Virus record (IMG/VR): IMGVR_UViG_3300024308_000317
Location: 1-37,730 of that record
Length of the DNA stretch: 37,730 nt
Strand: one strand, 5' to 3'
DNA from: a virus
Under the pieces are notes generated by a model. The model did not search any database and had not been told where the DNA came from. It was given only the letters and a program-made list of their open reading frames with translations. The position numbers were made by a program, and so were the translations under genes. This document shows, in pieces, positions 31,569 to 37,730 of the stretch. Position 1 is the first letter of the stretch; the number at the start of each line of letters is the position of its first letter.

Positions 31569-31870
31569 TTGCTCTCCGATTCGGGCGGCAGACATCCAGA
31601 ACTGGTTGCGCCAGTGAGACTTTTCCCTAACGCTGGCACCTGCAGATCTTCCAGCAGCGCGATCAGGTCTTCCTGGGCGCACTTGGAGATAGTGAGAATG
31701 GCGAAATGGATGGAGGCCTGGCTCTGTACGCTGAGACGGGGACCAGGCTCTGACCCTTCGTAGGCGGCGTCCTCGGACAGGATTTCTGCCAGCGCTCCAA
31801 TGGTGCAAATGCCTTCTTGCAGGCGGGCTGCCAACACCTGAGATTCGCTGCGGATGGGGCGATTAACCAT
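31565..31870 (-). CDS. Small early protein, unknown
   Basis: 101 aa from the ATG at 31870, overlapping the upstream stop by 8 bp. Helical core (QVLAARLQEGICTIGALAEI ... FAILTISKCAQEDLIALLED). No TM. It resembles its upstream neighbour in general composition but I cannot align them convincingly. No family recognised. Confidence 0.55.
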   Translation of the reverse strand: MVNRPIRSESQVLAARLQEGICTIGALAEILSEDAAYEGSEPGPRLSVQSQASIHFAILTISKCAQEDLIALLEDLQVPALGKSLTGATSSGCLPPESESK

Positions 31871-32186
31871 GAGCCACCTCCGCGCTTTGGGCGGACGTTC
31901 CTGTGCCCTGAAGCTCTTCAAGCTGGACAGTGAACACATCAGCCATTGCGTCCAGCCCTTCGCATACGTACTCGGCAGCCTTCATCCCTGCTCGGCAGAG
32001 CTGGCGGATGTGCTGCGTCGAGTCCATATCGCGGTCGATTGCCCGGAGAACTGAGATCAGTTCACGTGCACTCAGCAGCTCGATTCGCATGCATTCGACG
32101 GCGTCGTATGCAATCTCTACTGCCGACTGGGGCTCCTGCGCCTCTTGCTTCTCGGGGGTCTCTTTGGTAATTTCGGGATGTGACAT
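31863..32186 (-). CDS. First gene after the LexA box; small helical protein, unknown
   Basis: 107 aa from the ATG at 32186, preceded by GAGGAGCGAGGAA. Acidic N-terminus rich in Glu/Thr/Pro, then helices (SAVEIAYDAVECMRIELLSA ... GMKAAEYVCEGLDAMADVF). It is the first gene downstream of the LexA box and of two tandem stem-loops. Function unknown; it could be a regulator of the switch. Confidence 0.6.
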   Translation of the reverse strand: MSHPEITKETPEKQEAQEPQSAVEIAYDAVECMRIELLSARELISVLRAIDRDMDSTQHIRQLCRAGMKAAEYVCEGLDAMADVFTVQLEELQGTGTSAQSAEVAHG

Positions 32187-32218
32187 TTCCTCGCTCCTCA
32201 ATAGCGATGAAGTACAAG

Positions 32219-32238
32219 CCACTCGCGGTAACGAGTGG
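32219..32238. other. Leader stem-loop 1 (7-bp stem)
   Basis: CCACTCG, 6-nt loop, CGAGTGG, 32 bp before the first gene of the leftward operon. It is close to a second, G+C-rich hairpin (32246-32267). Confidence 0.6.
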
Positions 32239-32245
32239 AGAAGAG

Positions 32246-32271
32246 AACCCGCCCGGCCAGGCGGGTTTTTT
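32246..32271 (+). terminator. G+C-rich hairpin with T6; terminator on the + strand
   Basis: AACCCGCC, 6-nt loop, GGCGGGTT followed by T in the + direction. Read leftward, the hairpin is followed by TTCTCTTCTC, so any effect on the cro operon would be weaker and could be an attenuation or antitermination element. Confidence 0.6.
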
Positions 32272-32337
32272 ATGCCCAGAATTCAGTGAGCCTTTCTGTG
32301 CATAGTCCCAGATAACGGGCTTTGATCACGCCAAATA

Positions 32338-32353
32338 CTGTTCAAATAAACAG
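32338..32353. promoter_or_regulatory. LexA box (SOS box)
   Basis: CTGT-N8-ACAG: CTGTTCAAATAAACAG, a perfect match to the LexA consensus core, flanked by TA on the left and GTA on the right. It lies in the gap between cro and the leftward operon that includes the antirepressor-type genes. I could not place a convincing -35/-10 pair around it. Confidence 0.7.
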
Positions 32354-32371
32354 GTAGTTTCCTCCTCTTAT

Positions 32372-32590
32372 TCACAGCGGTTGTTTTTCATATTCTTTAT
32401 CCGCGGCCCTTTCACGGCTCGGGAAAGGGCGCTCTTCAACTGCAGAGACCGTTCCGTCTTCGGCAACAAGAACAAAGATCGAGCGCTGCATGCGTATCGC
32501 TTTGCTGATGGACGCCTGAGTGACGCCAAGCTGCTTAGCGACCTCCGACTGACGCCGTAAGGCGTATTGGGAAAGGGGGGTTCTGGTCAT
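32372..32590 (-). CDS. cro: Cro-like repressor
   Basis: 72 aa. It parallels lambda Cro along its whole length: an N-terminal LSQYALRR segment, the helix-turn-helix VAKQLGVTQASISKAI, the strand-rich IFVLVAEDGTVSAVEERPFPS, then a polar tail. Divergent from the CI-like gene with a 104-bp operator region between. Known role: turning down CI expression and early promoters during lytic growth. Confidence 0.9.
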   Translation of the reverse strand: MTRTPLSQYALRRQSEVAKQLGVTQASISKAIRMQRSIFVLVAEDGTVSAVEERPFPSRERAADKEYEKQPL

Positions 32591-32607
32591 CGCCGCACCA
32601 TATTTTT

Positions 32608-32674
32608 GGTAGCAACCCCAGTATTACCGTTGGCATTAATGCAAGTCAAGGCGCGGCATTAGGTGAAAAATGCC
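32608..32674. promoter_or_regulatory. cI-cro operator region with leftward promoter
   Basis: Leftward promoter: TTGACT (32649-32644), 17-bp spacer, TAATAC (32626-32621). Operator-like repeats overlap it: the palindrome GCATTAATGC (32633-32642) and GGCATT-N8-AATGCC (32655-32674); a GGTA...TACC repeat spans 32608-32628. The same GGCATT half-site recurs before the rightward operon. Which repeats bind CI or Cro is inferred. Confidence 0.6.
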
Positions 32675-32694
32675 ATAGGTTTTAAGGTCTCAGG

Positions 32695-33450
32695 ATGACT
32701 AGACGAAGCCTCACTCCCAACCAACTGGCCGAATGCGCCGCCTTGAAGAGCATCTATTTCGAGAAAAAGGACGCGCTAGGCCTCACCCAAGAGCTTGCCG
32801 CCGAAAGGCTCGGCATGACGCAAGCCTCTTTCTCTCACTACCTGAATGGGCGCAACGGGCTGAACCTTGAGTTCGCCATAAAAGCTGCGGGACTTCTTGA
32901 GGTTCCAGTGAGTGCGTTCAGCCCACGGCTAGCAGTGAAGCTCTCCCAAGCCTCAGCTCCGGCCGATTTGGACGACAGGATTCTTGGTGACGTACGGGTT
33001 CGATCAGGCGAGCAAGTAAAAAAGCCTGCGCCCCAGGAATCAAAGGGATCTCATGGATATCCAGTCATCTCGTGGGGCTCACTAAGTACAGCATTTCTGC
33101 CAACCGGCGGCATACCAATTGAGATCATTGAGGGGTTCGTTGGCACAACCGAGAACGCTGGATCTGACGGCGTCTGGATTCGTGTTAAGGGCCCCTCAAT
33201 GAGAGCCGATATTGCGCCGAGCTTCCCAGAGGGCACTCTCATTCTTGTCGCGCGTGAAGCCGCCCAGCCGGAAGACGGGCGCTTTTATCTTTTCAGGAAC
33301 GAAGCAGGCGAGTTCGTCTTCCGACGCTTCCTTACTGAGGGGTCAGCCACATACCTACTACCTCTGAATCAAGCCTTTCAGCCTGAGCCGTACGGCGATT
33401 CCTGGCGAGTGATAGGGCGCGTGGTCGATGCAAAAATGCCTGGGCTATAA
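32695..33450 (+). CDS. CI-like repressor (XRE + S24), apparently non-cleavable
   Basis: 251 aa. N-terminal XRE helix-turn-helix (LTQELAAERLGMTQASFSHY, about 30-49), linker (about 85-120), C-terminal S24/LexA-like domain (121-251). The nucleophile Ser is present (VKGPSM, Ser168). The expected cleavage dipeptide Ala-Gly after the YPVISW motif is replaced by Leu130-Ser131, and the catalytic Lys position (FVFRRF) is Arg210. It is followed by PLNQAF as in CI. So it looks like a repressor that can dimerise but not self-cleave. Divergent from cro, and followed by an operator-like repeat at 33465-33487. Confidence 0.85.
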   Translation: MTRRSLTPNQLAECAALKSIYFEKKDALGLTQELAAERLGMTQASFSHYLNGRNGLNLEFAIKAAGLLEVPVSAFSPRLAVKLSQASAPADLDDRILGDVRVRSGEQVKKPAPQESKGSHGYPVISWGSLSTAFLPTGGIPIEIIEGFVGTTENAGSDGVWIRVKGPSMRADIAPSFPEGTLILVAREAAQPEDGRFYLFRNEAGEFVFRRFLTEGSATYLLPLNQAFQPEPYGDSWRVIGRVVDAKMPGL

Positions 33451-33464
33451 AAAATATAACCACA

Positions 33465-33498
33465 GGCATTGACTAGGCAGTAATGCCAAAGCCATTAT
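33465..33498 (+). promoter_or_regulatory. Rightward promoter overlapped by an operator-like repeat
   Basis: TTGACT (33469-33474), 18-bp spacer, CATTAT (33493-33498). GGCATT-N11-AATGCC (33465-33487) covers the -35 element and uses the same half-site as the cI-cro region. It should control the rightward operon that begins at 33533 and includes the integrase. Confidence 0.55.
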
Positions 33499-33532
33499 CT
33501 CTCCAGTGCATACGCCTCTGGAGGGAAGTCTC

Positions 33533-33901
33533 GTGGAAAAGATCTATTACGCCGGCCTTGTCGGGTGCATGGACAGCGGCATTGCAGAGCGCGAGCTTCG
33601 GTGCCTGCTTGCAATAGCTGCTGGCGAGACAGACAAACAGGCGGCTCTCGAAGCAGGCATTTCGCCTCGCACCGTAAAGGGTGCAGTCGAACGCGTGATG
33701 CACAAGCTTCACACCTACAAGCGCACCGCACTGGTAGCCGAAGCATTCCGGCGCGGCATCATCGCTCCAGCTCTGTGCATGGTCATCGCTCTCCTGATGG
33801 GCCTTCAGCACAATCCCAGCGCCGTCAGGCGCCCCAGCGCACCGCGCCGCATCGAGACCTTCAGCGCTGTCCGCCGCATCGAATCGGCAGTGGTGGCGTA
33901 G
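33533..33901 (+). CDS. LuxR-type HTH small protein with C-terminal TM
   Basis: 122 aa from GTG 33533, chosen for the GGAGGG SD 7 nt upstream. A GerE/LuxR-type HTH spans about residues 18-75 (ERELRCLLAIAAGETDKQAA, LEAGISPRTVKGAVERVMHK). A hydrophobic stretch follows (APALCMVIALLMGL). First gene of the rightward operon. Likely a phage transcription regulator; no autoinducer or receiver domain is present. Confidence 0.75.
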   Translation: MEKIYYAGLVGCMDSGIAERELRCLLAIAAGETDKQAALEAGISPRTVKGAVERVMHKLHTYKRTALVAEAFRRGIIAPALCMVIALLMGLQHNPSAVRRPSAPRRIETFSAVRRIESAVVA

Positions 33902-34132
33902 ATGGCCTGGAACCCGGACAGCCTCGACCTCTTCGCCCTGGACCTGCAGGAGCAACTGCGCGACATCGGTGCCTTCTGCAACCACTGGAACCGACCGGCG
34001 CAACGCGCATTTGCTGAGTACCTGCAGACGCTGGGCAAGCCGATTGAGTCGGTCACCGTTGCCGAGCTGCAGGCCGCCGCCAACCACTCCGAAGAGGTGG
34101 TGCGCCGCCTCGCCAACCGAGGTGCCCTGTGA
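33902..34132 (+). CDS. Small helical protein, unknown
   Basis: 76 aa; ATG immediately follows the upstream stop (TAGATG). Helical, with LDLQEQLRDIGAFCNHWNRP and VTVAELQAAANHSEEVVRRL. Ends with TGATG overlap onto the next gene. No family recognised. Confidence 0.6.
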   Translation: MAWNPDSLDLFALDLQEQLRDIGAFCNHWNRPAQRAFAEYLQTLGKPIESVTVAELQAAANHSEEVVRRLANRGAL

Positions 34133-34398
34133 TGCTCAAGACCATCGCCCTGCTCGTCGCCGCCCTGCTGTGGCTCTTCCTCGCCACCGTCATGGCCCAC
34201 CAGTTGGCACCGCTCATGCTCACCAGCGGCCGGCCCGAGCTGGTCCTGCTGGCCTTCCTGCTTCCCCCTGCGTGGCTGATCGTGGGATTGGCCGCCTATA
34301 TCAAGATCGCCGACTACGGCTGGCGCGAGCGCTGGGAGGCACCGCTGCCCCCTGAAGCCTTCGACCAGCCCGCGCCGGCCGTGAGGTGCTGGTCATGA
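34132..34398 (+). CDS. Small membrane protein, two TM segments
   Basis: 88 aa from ATG 34132. Hydrophobic segments at about residues 4-24 and 38-58, then a charged C-terminal tail ending in Pro-rich sequence. Overlaps both neighbours. Possibly an accessory membrane protein of the lysogen; function unknown. Confidence 0.6.
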   Translation: MLKTIALLVAALLWLFLATVMAHQLAPLMLTSGRPELVLLAFLLPPAWLIVGLAAYIKIADYGWRERWEAPLPPEAFDQPAPAVRCWS

Positions 34399-35090
34399 CA
34401 AGCCGTTCCTTCCTCCCCATGAAGCCCGAGCATCTGGATCGCTTGGCTGAGCTTTTTTCCATGCAGCACCTGAAGCCCAGGACACTCCTCTTGGTTGCGA
34501 GGCGACTGTCCAGGCAGGCGGACCTGCGCGGTCCCCTGGAGATCTACAGCGAGACCAAGAAGGCCCTGGAGGCGGATCACAGCTTCCAGGCGCGACTCAT
34601 GCTCAAGGACTGGGAAGCCTGGTGGAAAGGTGTGCGGACATCGACCGAAGAGACTCGGCGTGCGCTCGGTAAGTGGCTGCTGGGGGCTGAGTCCCTGCGG
34701 CTGTTCTCCGATCTCAGCTACTCGGACTTGTGCGACTGCCTCGGCATCAATCCGGTGCACCGCGTTGACCTCGACCCTGCGCCGAAGCCTGGGCGGCTCC
34801 TCTGGGACCTGTGCTTTGTCCACGGCCTGGAAGACAGCGCAGCGAGCATGAGCGGCCGCCGGCAAAGCGACTCGAAGGATGGCCCGCTGTTCCACTGCCT
34901 GCTCACCATCATGATCGACAACATGGACAAGATGCCCGATCCGTTCGCGCCGGGAGGGCCGTTCTACGGCGTCCCCACTCGCCGCCTCTACCAGGACGGC
35001 ACGCAAACGATCCAGCGGCCGGCCCTGGTGGTGCACAGCAATGACGGCAGCAGCAGGACCATCGAGCGCGCACCGGAGGTGGTGCAGTGA
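34395..35090 (+). CDS. Unknown soluble protein of the rightward operon
   Basis: 231 aa from ATG 34395 (overlaps the upstream stop). Rich in charged helices (LLVARRLSRQADLRGPLEIY ... DWEAWWKGVRTSTEETRRAL), with a HRVDLDPAPKPGRLLWDLC middle and a more strand-like C-terminal third (GVPTRRLYQDGTQTIQRPAL). No recognised motif. Confidence 0.6.
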   Translation: MTSRSFLPMKPEHLDRLAELFSMQHLKPRTLLLVARRLSRQADLRGPLEIYSETKKALEADHSFQARLMLKDWEAWWKGVRTSTEETRRALGKWLLGAESLRLFSDLSYSDLCDCLGINPVHRVDLDPAPKPGRLLWDLCFVHGLEDSAASMSGRRQSDSKDGPLFHCLLTIMIDNMDKMPDPFAPGGPFYGVPTRRLYQDGTQTIQRPALVVHSNDGSSRTIERAPEVVQ

Positions 35091-35269
35091 GCGAGACGAC
35101 AACCAGCTTCTACCCGAAGGGTGGCCGCTGCGCCGCCTGCAGCAAGCGGCTTCATGACTGCTCAACCCTTCCCTTCGAACAGATGCCGATCCATCGCCGC
35201 GAAGGGCGTGATGTGGTTGTCATTTGCACCAATTTCCAGAAGGCCAAAGAGATGCGCCGCGATGCCTGA
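35087..35269 (+). CDS. Small Cys-containing protein, unknown
   Basis: 60 aa, GTG start overlapping the upstream stop (GTGA). Contains CAAC (residues 15-18), a third Cys in LHDC, and a fourth in VVICTNF, so it may bind a metal. Typical of the small ORF clusters next to phage integrases. No family recognised. Confidence 0.55.
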   Translation: MSETTTSFYPKGGRCAACSKRLHDCSTLPFEQMPIHRREGRDVVVICTNFQKAKEMRRDA

Positions 35270-35528
35270 GACCATCACTGATACCGCACGGTTGGACTTC
35301 ATCCTGGCCAAGTGCCGCAAAGTGATCTGCGAGCTCCTATCGACCGGAAGCCTGGCGTTCTACGTCGAAGAAGGGTTCATGGCGGATCGCTGTTATCCCG
35401 GGGTCATCCTGAGCGGTGACGCTTTCCCCAACGCCGAGAAGCGGGCGGCAGCCCAGCGCAAGGCAATCGATATCGCTATGCAGGAGGCCGGGGACGATGC
35501 GCTTGGAGCGCAGGGGGTGGTGAGGTGA
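35262..35528 (+). CDS. Small protein, unknown
   Basis: 88 aa from ATG 35262, overlapping the previous gene by 8 bp. Helical N-terminus (RLDFILAKCRKVICELLSTG), then YVEEGFMADRCYPGVILSGD and a helical C-terminus. A longer upstream start is possible but lies in the neighbouring gene. Unknown function. Confidence 0.55.
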   Translation: MPETITDTARLDFILAKCRKVICELLSTGSLAFYVEEGFMADRCYPGVILSGDAFPNAEKRAAAQRKAIDIAMQEAGDDALGAQGVVR

Positions 35529-35722
35529 ATGCAGACCGGTTCCTTACCTGGCTTTTCGGCCTTGGCTTCCTGGCCATGTTCATCATGCACGAGATCGCTG
35601 TCACCCAGCGGAACGAAGCCCGCCGGATGGCAATGCCCCAAATCACCACCGCGAACGGCGTGATCACACTCCAGTGCCCCGCCAGGCCAGCCCTGGAAAA
35701 GGAAGACCAGCCCAAGCAGTAG
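35525..35722 (+). CDS. Small single-TM protein, unknown
   Basis: 65 aa, GTG start overlapping the upstream stop (GTGA). One hydrophobic segment (about 6-24, FLTWLFGLGFLAMFIMHEIA), then a basic/hydrophilic tail. Unknown. Confidence 0.5.
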   Translation: MNADRFLTWLFGLGFLAMFIMHEIAVTQRNEARRMAMPQITTANGVITLQCPARPALEKEDQPKQ

Positions 35723-35794
35723 CGCACAAACGCGCAGCGCCACGAATTGAAGACCGTGGAAACGTAGCGCGCAACGAAACACAGGAGGCACCCC

Positions 35795-36007
35795 ATGACA
35801 GGCGAGCGAATCCTTGAGTTCGAAGACCTGCAGAGGATCACAGGCTACACCAGGCGATCTGACGTCGAGCGCAGCATGCGCGCCCAGGGCATCAAGCTGT
35901 TCCTCGGCCGAAAGGGGCCCTGGACTACGATTGACCTTATCAACGACGCCGGCGGCATCAAGGCCGCCTCGCAGCCCGATGGCTACACCCCGGACATCCT
36001 TGGATGA
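35795..36007 (+). CDS. DUF4224-like protein, candidate excisionase
   Basis: 70 aa; SD AGGAGG 8 nt upstream. The sequence ILEFEDLQRITGYTRRSDVE, then RSMRAQGIKLFLGRKGPW matches the DUF4224 pattern found next to phage integrases. It overlaps the integrase ATG. A recombination-directionality role is inferred from size and position only. Confidence 0.65.
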   Translation: MTGERILEFEDLQRITGYTRRSDVERSMRAQGIKLFLGRKGPWTTIDLINDAGGIKAASQPDGYTPDILG

Positions 36008-37155
36008 AGAGCGGCAGGAAGCGGCAGCACAACCCCAACATACCTGGCCACATTGACCAGGCCGCCCTCCCTCGTGGTGTCTACTTCGACCACCGCGGGA
36101 GCGGCACCTGGTACATGCTGTCCTTCAATGAGGCCGGCCGGCGCCAGCGGAAGAACCTCTGCGCGGCTGACGTCACGCTTTCGGAGCTCCACAAGCTGGT
36201 CGAGGAGATCCACGGCGTGGATCGCGACAGCCTGACCTACCTGTGCGAGCAGTTCCGCCTGAGCGACAAGTTCACCAGGCTGCAGAAGAGCAGCCAGGAT
36301 GACTACGACTACTGTCGCGACGTGCTGATCAGCCTTCCTACGAAGATCCCAGGCAAGACCCTGGGTCAGCTCGCCGTGAAGAAGTTCACCCCTCCCCTGA
36401 TCCAGCGCCTGGTCGACAAGATCGCGCAGGAAGGCACGCCATCCAAAGCAGCCCACGTGCTGCGCTACCTGCGCCGGGTCATGCAATGGGGGCGGAATCG
36501 GGGGTACGTTGACATCAACCCGGCCCAGGGCATCGAGGCGCCGAAGGAGAGGAAGCGCCGGAGGCTACCTGCACCGCAGGTGATGAACGCTTTGATCCAG
36601 CGTGCACAGCAGCTTGGGCAGTTGAAGCGCGGGCAGAAGGGGGCCTGTTCACCATACCTGTGGTACGTCATGGAGATTAGCTATCTGTGCCGGCTTCGCG
36701 GCATTGAGACGGTCACCTTGACGGATGCGAACGAGACAGAGGAAGGGGTTTTGACAAACCGGAGGAAGGGCAGCCGGGACAACGTCGTCAGGTGGACGCC
36801 GCGCCTTCGGGCTGCATGGGACGCGGCCAAGGAGTACAGGGCTGCGGTGTGGAAGGAAAAGGCCATGCCGGTGCCAATCCAGGCGGACAAGCGGCGCCTG
36901 ATCGTCGCGGCCCACGGCGGGGCCCTGCAGAAGTCGAGCCTCGACTCCGCCTGGTGGCGGTTCATCGACGGCGCGCTGGCCGAGGGGATCATCTCCGAAG
37001 AGGAGCGCTTCGGCCTGCACGACCTGAAGCGGCGCGGCATCACGGACACGGCCGGCACGAGGGGTGAGAAGCAGCAGGCATCCGGGCACCGAAGCGAGGC
37101 GATGCTGGACGTCTACGACCTCAGCCTGCCAGTTGTGAACCCGGCTGCTGATTGA
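36004..37155 (+). CDS. int: Prophage integrase (tyrosine recombinase)
   Basis: 383 aa. N-terminal arm-binding region (about 1-70), core-binding domain (about 80-180), catalytic domain (185-375). Arg232 (LRGIE), Lys255, His339 (HDLKRRG), His362 (GHRSEAM) and the nucleophile Tyr371 (LDVYDLS) are visible. The box-II arginine expected three residues after His339 is a lysine (Lys342), with Arg343 next to it. The gene ends 133 bp before the tRNA-derived att site, so it is the enzyme for this integration. Confidence 0.93.
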   Translation: MKSGRKRQHNPNIPGHIDQAALPRGVYFDHRGSGTWYMLSFNEAGRRQRKNLCAADVTLSELHKLVEEIHGVDRDSLTYLCEQFRLSDKFTRLQKSSQDDYDYCRDVLISLPTKIPGKTLGQLAVKKFTPPLIQRLVDKIAQEGTPSKAAHVLRYLRRVMQWGRNRGYVDINPAQGIEAPKERKRRRLPAPQVMNALIQRAQQLGQLKRGQKGACSPYLWYVMEISYLCRLRGIETVTLTDANETEEGVLTNRRKGSRDNVVRWTPRLRAAWDAAKEYRAAVWKEKAMPVPIQADKRRLIVAAHGGALQKSSLDSAWWRFIDGALAEGIISEEERFGLHDLKRRGITDTAGTRGEKQQASGHRSEAMLDVYDLSLPVVNPAAD

Positions 37156-37156
37156 G

Positions 37157-37165
37157 TTATCCACA
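37157..37165 (+). other. Consensus DnaA-box-like sequence
   Basis: TTATCCACA, a perfect consensus DnaA box, 1 bp after the integrase stop. It is single and probably does not mark an origin; a host-factor site in the att region is possible. Confidence 0.4.
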
Positions 37166-37186
37166 GGGTGGAGGGGCGGTTTTCTC

Positions 37187-37250
37187 GCGTACAATGAAAC
37201 CCTGCCCCATTGGAAATGTTGCTTTTGGTGGGTGGTATGGGCGTACAATG
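37187..37250 (+). repeat. Paired direct repeats near att, candidate integrase arm sites
   Basis: GCGTACAATG at 37187-37196 and again at 37241-37250, 54 bp apart, between int and the tRNA-derived core. Direct repeats in this position are typical of arm-type integrase or Xis binding sites. Binding is not shown. Confidence 0.5.
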
Positions 37251-37288
37251 CTTCTAGGTAAGTACCTGATTTACTTGTTAAAAGGCTT

Positions 37289-37333
37289 TGACTTGTAATC
37301 AGTAGGTCCCGGGTTCGATTCCTGGTGCCGGCA
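37289..37333 (+). other. Prophage attachment site, 3' half of tRNA-Thr(TGT)
   Basis: Starts in the anticodon stem (TGACTTGTAATCAG, anticodon TGT), continues through the variable region and T arm (GGTTCGATTCC) to the acceptor arm GCCGGC and discriminator A. The 5' half of the tRNA is absent: upstream sequence does not form D arm or 5' acceptor strand. The phage therefore carries a copy of the 3' half and the intact tRNA is expected at the other end of the prophage. CCA is not encoded (CAA follows). Confidence 0.85.
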
Positions 37334-37342
37334 CAATCTTTG

Positions 37343-37368
37343 AAAGCCCCGCTATTGCGGGGCTTTTT
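37343..37368 (+). terminator. Rho-independent terminator of the tRNA-Thr
   Basis: GCCCCGC, 4-nt loop, GCGGGGC, TTTTT. Placed 10 bp after the tRNA remnant; host terminator preserved on the right flank. Confidence 0.9.
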
Positions 37369-37493
37369 GCTATCCGGCCAGCGCACTTCCCCGGACATCC
37401 GGCTTCGCCCACCAAAGGACTTGGAAGGCCCTGCACAATCCACGACCATAGGCCGCTCGCGACTCATACCCCACGTCTCAACAGGTCCACGAC

Positions 37494-37730
37494 ATGCGCA
37501 TCCTTATCACCGGCGGAGCCGGTTTCATCGGTTCGGCTCTCGTCCGACACCTGCTGAACGAGACGGACCATGAGGTCCTCAACCTCGATAAGCTGACCTA
37601 CGCGGGCAACCTGGAATCGCTGGCCAGCATCGAAGGCCATCCCCGCTACCGCTTCCTCAAGGCCGATATCGCCGACAGCGAAGCAGTAAGCCGTGCACTG
37701 GCCCAGTTCCAGCCGGACGCCATCATGCAC
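37494..37730 (+). CDS. rfbB: dTDP-glucose 4,6-dehydratase, 5' part (host gene)
   Basis: First 79 codons, cut by the window end. Begins [20 protein letters not shown], the NAD-binding GxxGxxG motif of short-chain extended dehydrogenases, followed by [15 protein letters not shown], diagnostic for RmlB/RfbB. The enzyme makes dTDP-4-keto-6-deoxyglucose for dTDP-rhamnose in cell-surface polysaccharide. It is chromosomal and marks the right host flank of the prophage. Confidence 0.9.
   Translation, partial: MRILITGGAGFIGSALVRHLLNETDHEVLNLDKLTYAGNLESLASIEGHPRYRFLKADIADSEAVSRALAQFQPDAIMH

Noticed and set aside
37157-37165. Chromosomal-type origin based on a DnaA box
   Set aside because: One isolated box without AT-rich melting region or further boxes. 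The iterons at 29.8 kb are a better origin.
37240-37334. A functional tRNA-Thr gene
   Set aside because: Only the 3' half from the anticodon stem onward matches. No D arm or 5' acceptor strand can be formed from the upstream bases.

Overview
The window is almost all one lambdoid siphovirus prophage with an HK97-type head, in a G+C-rich gammaproteobacterial chromosome that is most likely Pseudomonas. The genus is inferred from gene content and codon use, not proven. At the right edge host DNA resumes: the 3' half of a tRNA-Thr(TGT) gene (attachment site, 37289-37333), its terminator, and the start of rfbB/rmlB (dTDP-glucose 4,6-dehydratase). The left attachment site, expected to carry the whole tRNA-Thr gene, lies outside the window.

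Layout from right to left. (a) 33.5-37.2 kb, + strand: a rightward operon of small genes ending in a DUF4224/excisionase-like gene and a tyrosine integrase pointing at the att site. (b) 32.4-33.5 kb: the immunity switch, with a CI-like S24 repressor (+) diverging from a lambda-type Cro (-). The repressor appears to have lost its self-cleavage dipeptide and its catalytic lysine. A perfect LexA box lies just downstream of cro, ahead of an operon with two Rha/antirepressor-type genes, which suggests SOS induction through LexA and an antirepressor rather than CI autocleavage. (c) 24.7-32.2 kb, - strand: a tightly overlapped early operon with antirepressor-like genes, an O-like initiator with 22-bp-spaced iterons inside its gene (probable origin), a DnaC-like loader, a DnaB helicase and, unexpectedly, a second complete tyrosine recombinase. 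(d) 23.4-24.5 kb: an accessory 'moron' island with two tandem paralogous small genes on the opposite strand and a secreted FxLYD-type protein with its own promoter and terminator.

(e) 0.7-23.2 kb, - strand: the late operon. It runs holins, HNH, terminases, portal, protease, capsid, connectors, tail tube, a second moron, tail chaperone G/GT with a textbook -1 slippery heptamer, tape measure, tail-tip and fibre genes, fibre chaperone, GH19 endolysin, Rz and Rz1. (f) 0-0.7 kb, + strand: an A+T-rich two-TM accessory gene convergent with the lysis genes.

The observations most worth a second look are the LexA/antirepressor/non-cleavable-repressor circuit, the second recombinase in the lytic replication operon, the hairpin that would sequester the Shine-Dalgarno of the tail-region moron with a possible internal promoter in its loop, the in-gene origin, and the paralogous moron pair with a TTG start. 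Functions rest on motif recognition by eye; no database search was run.
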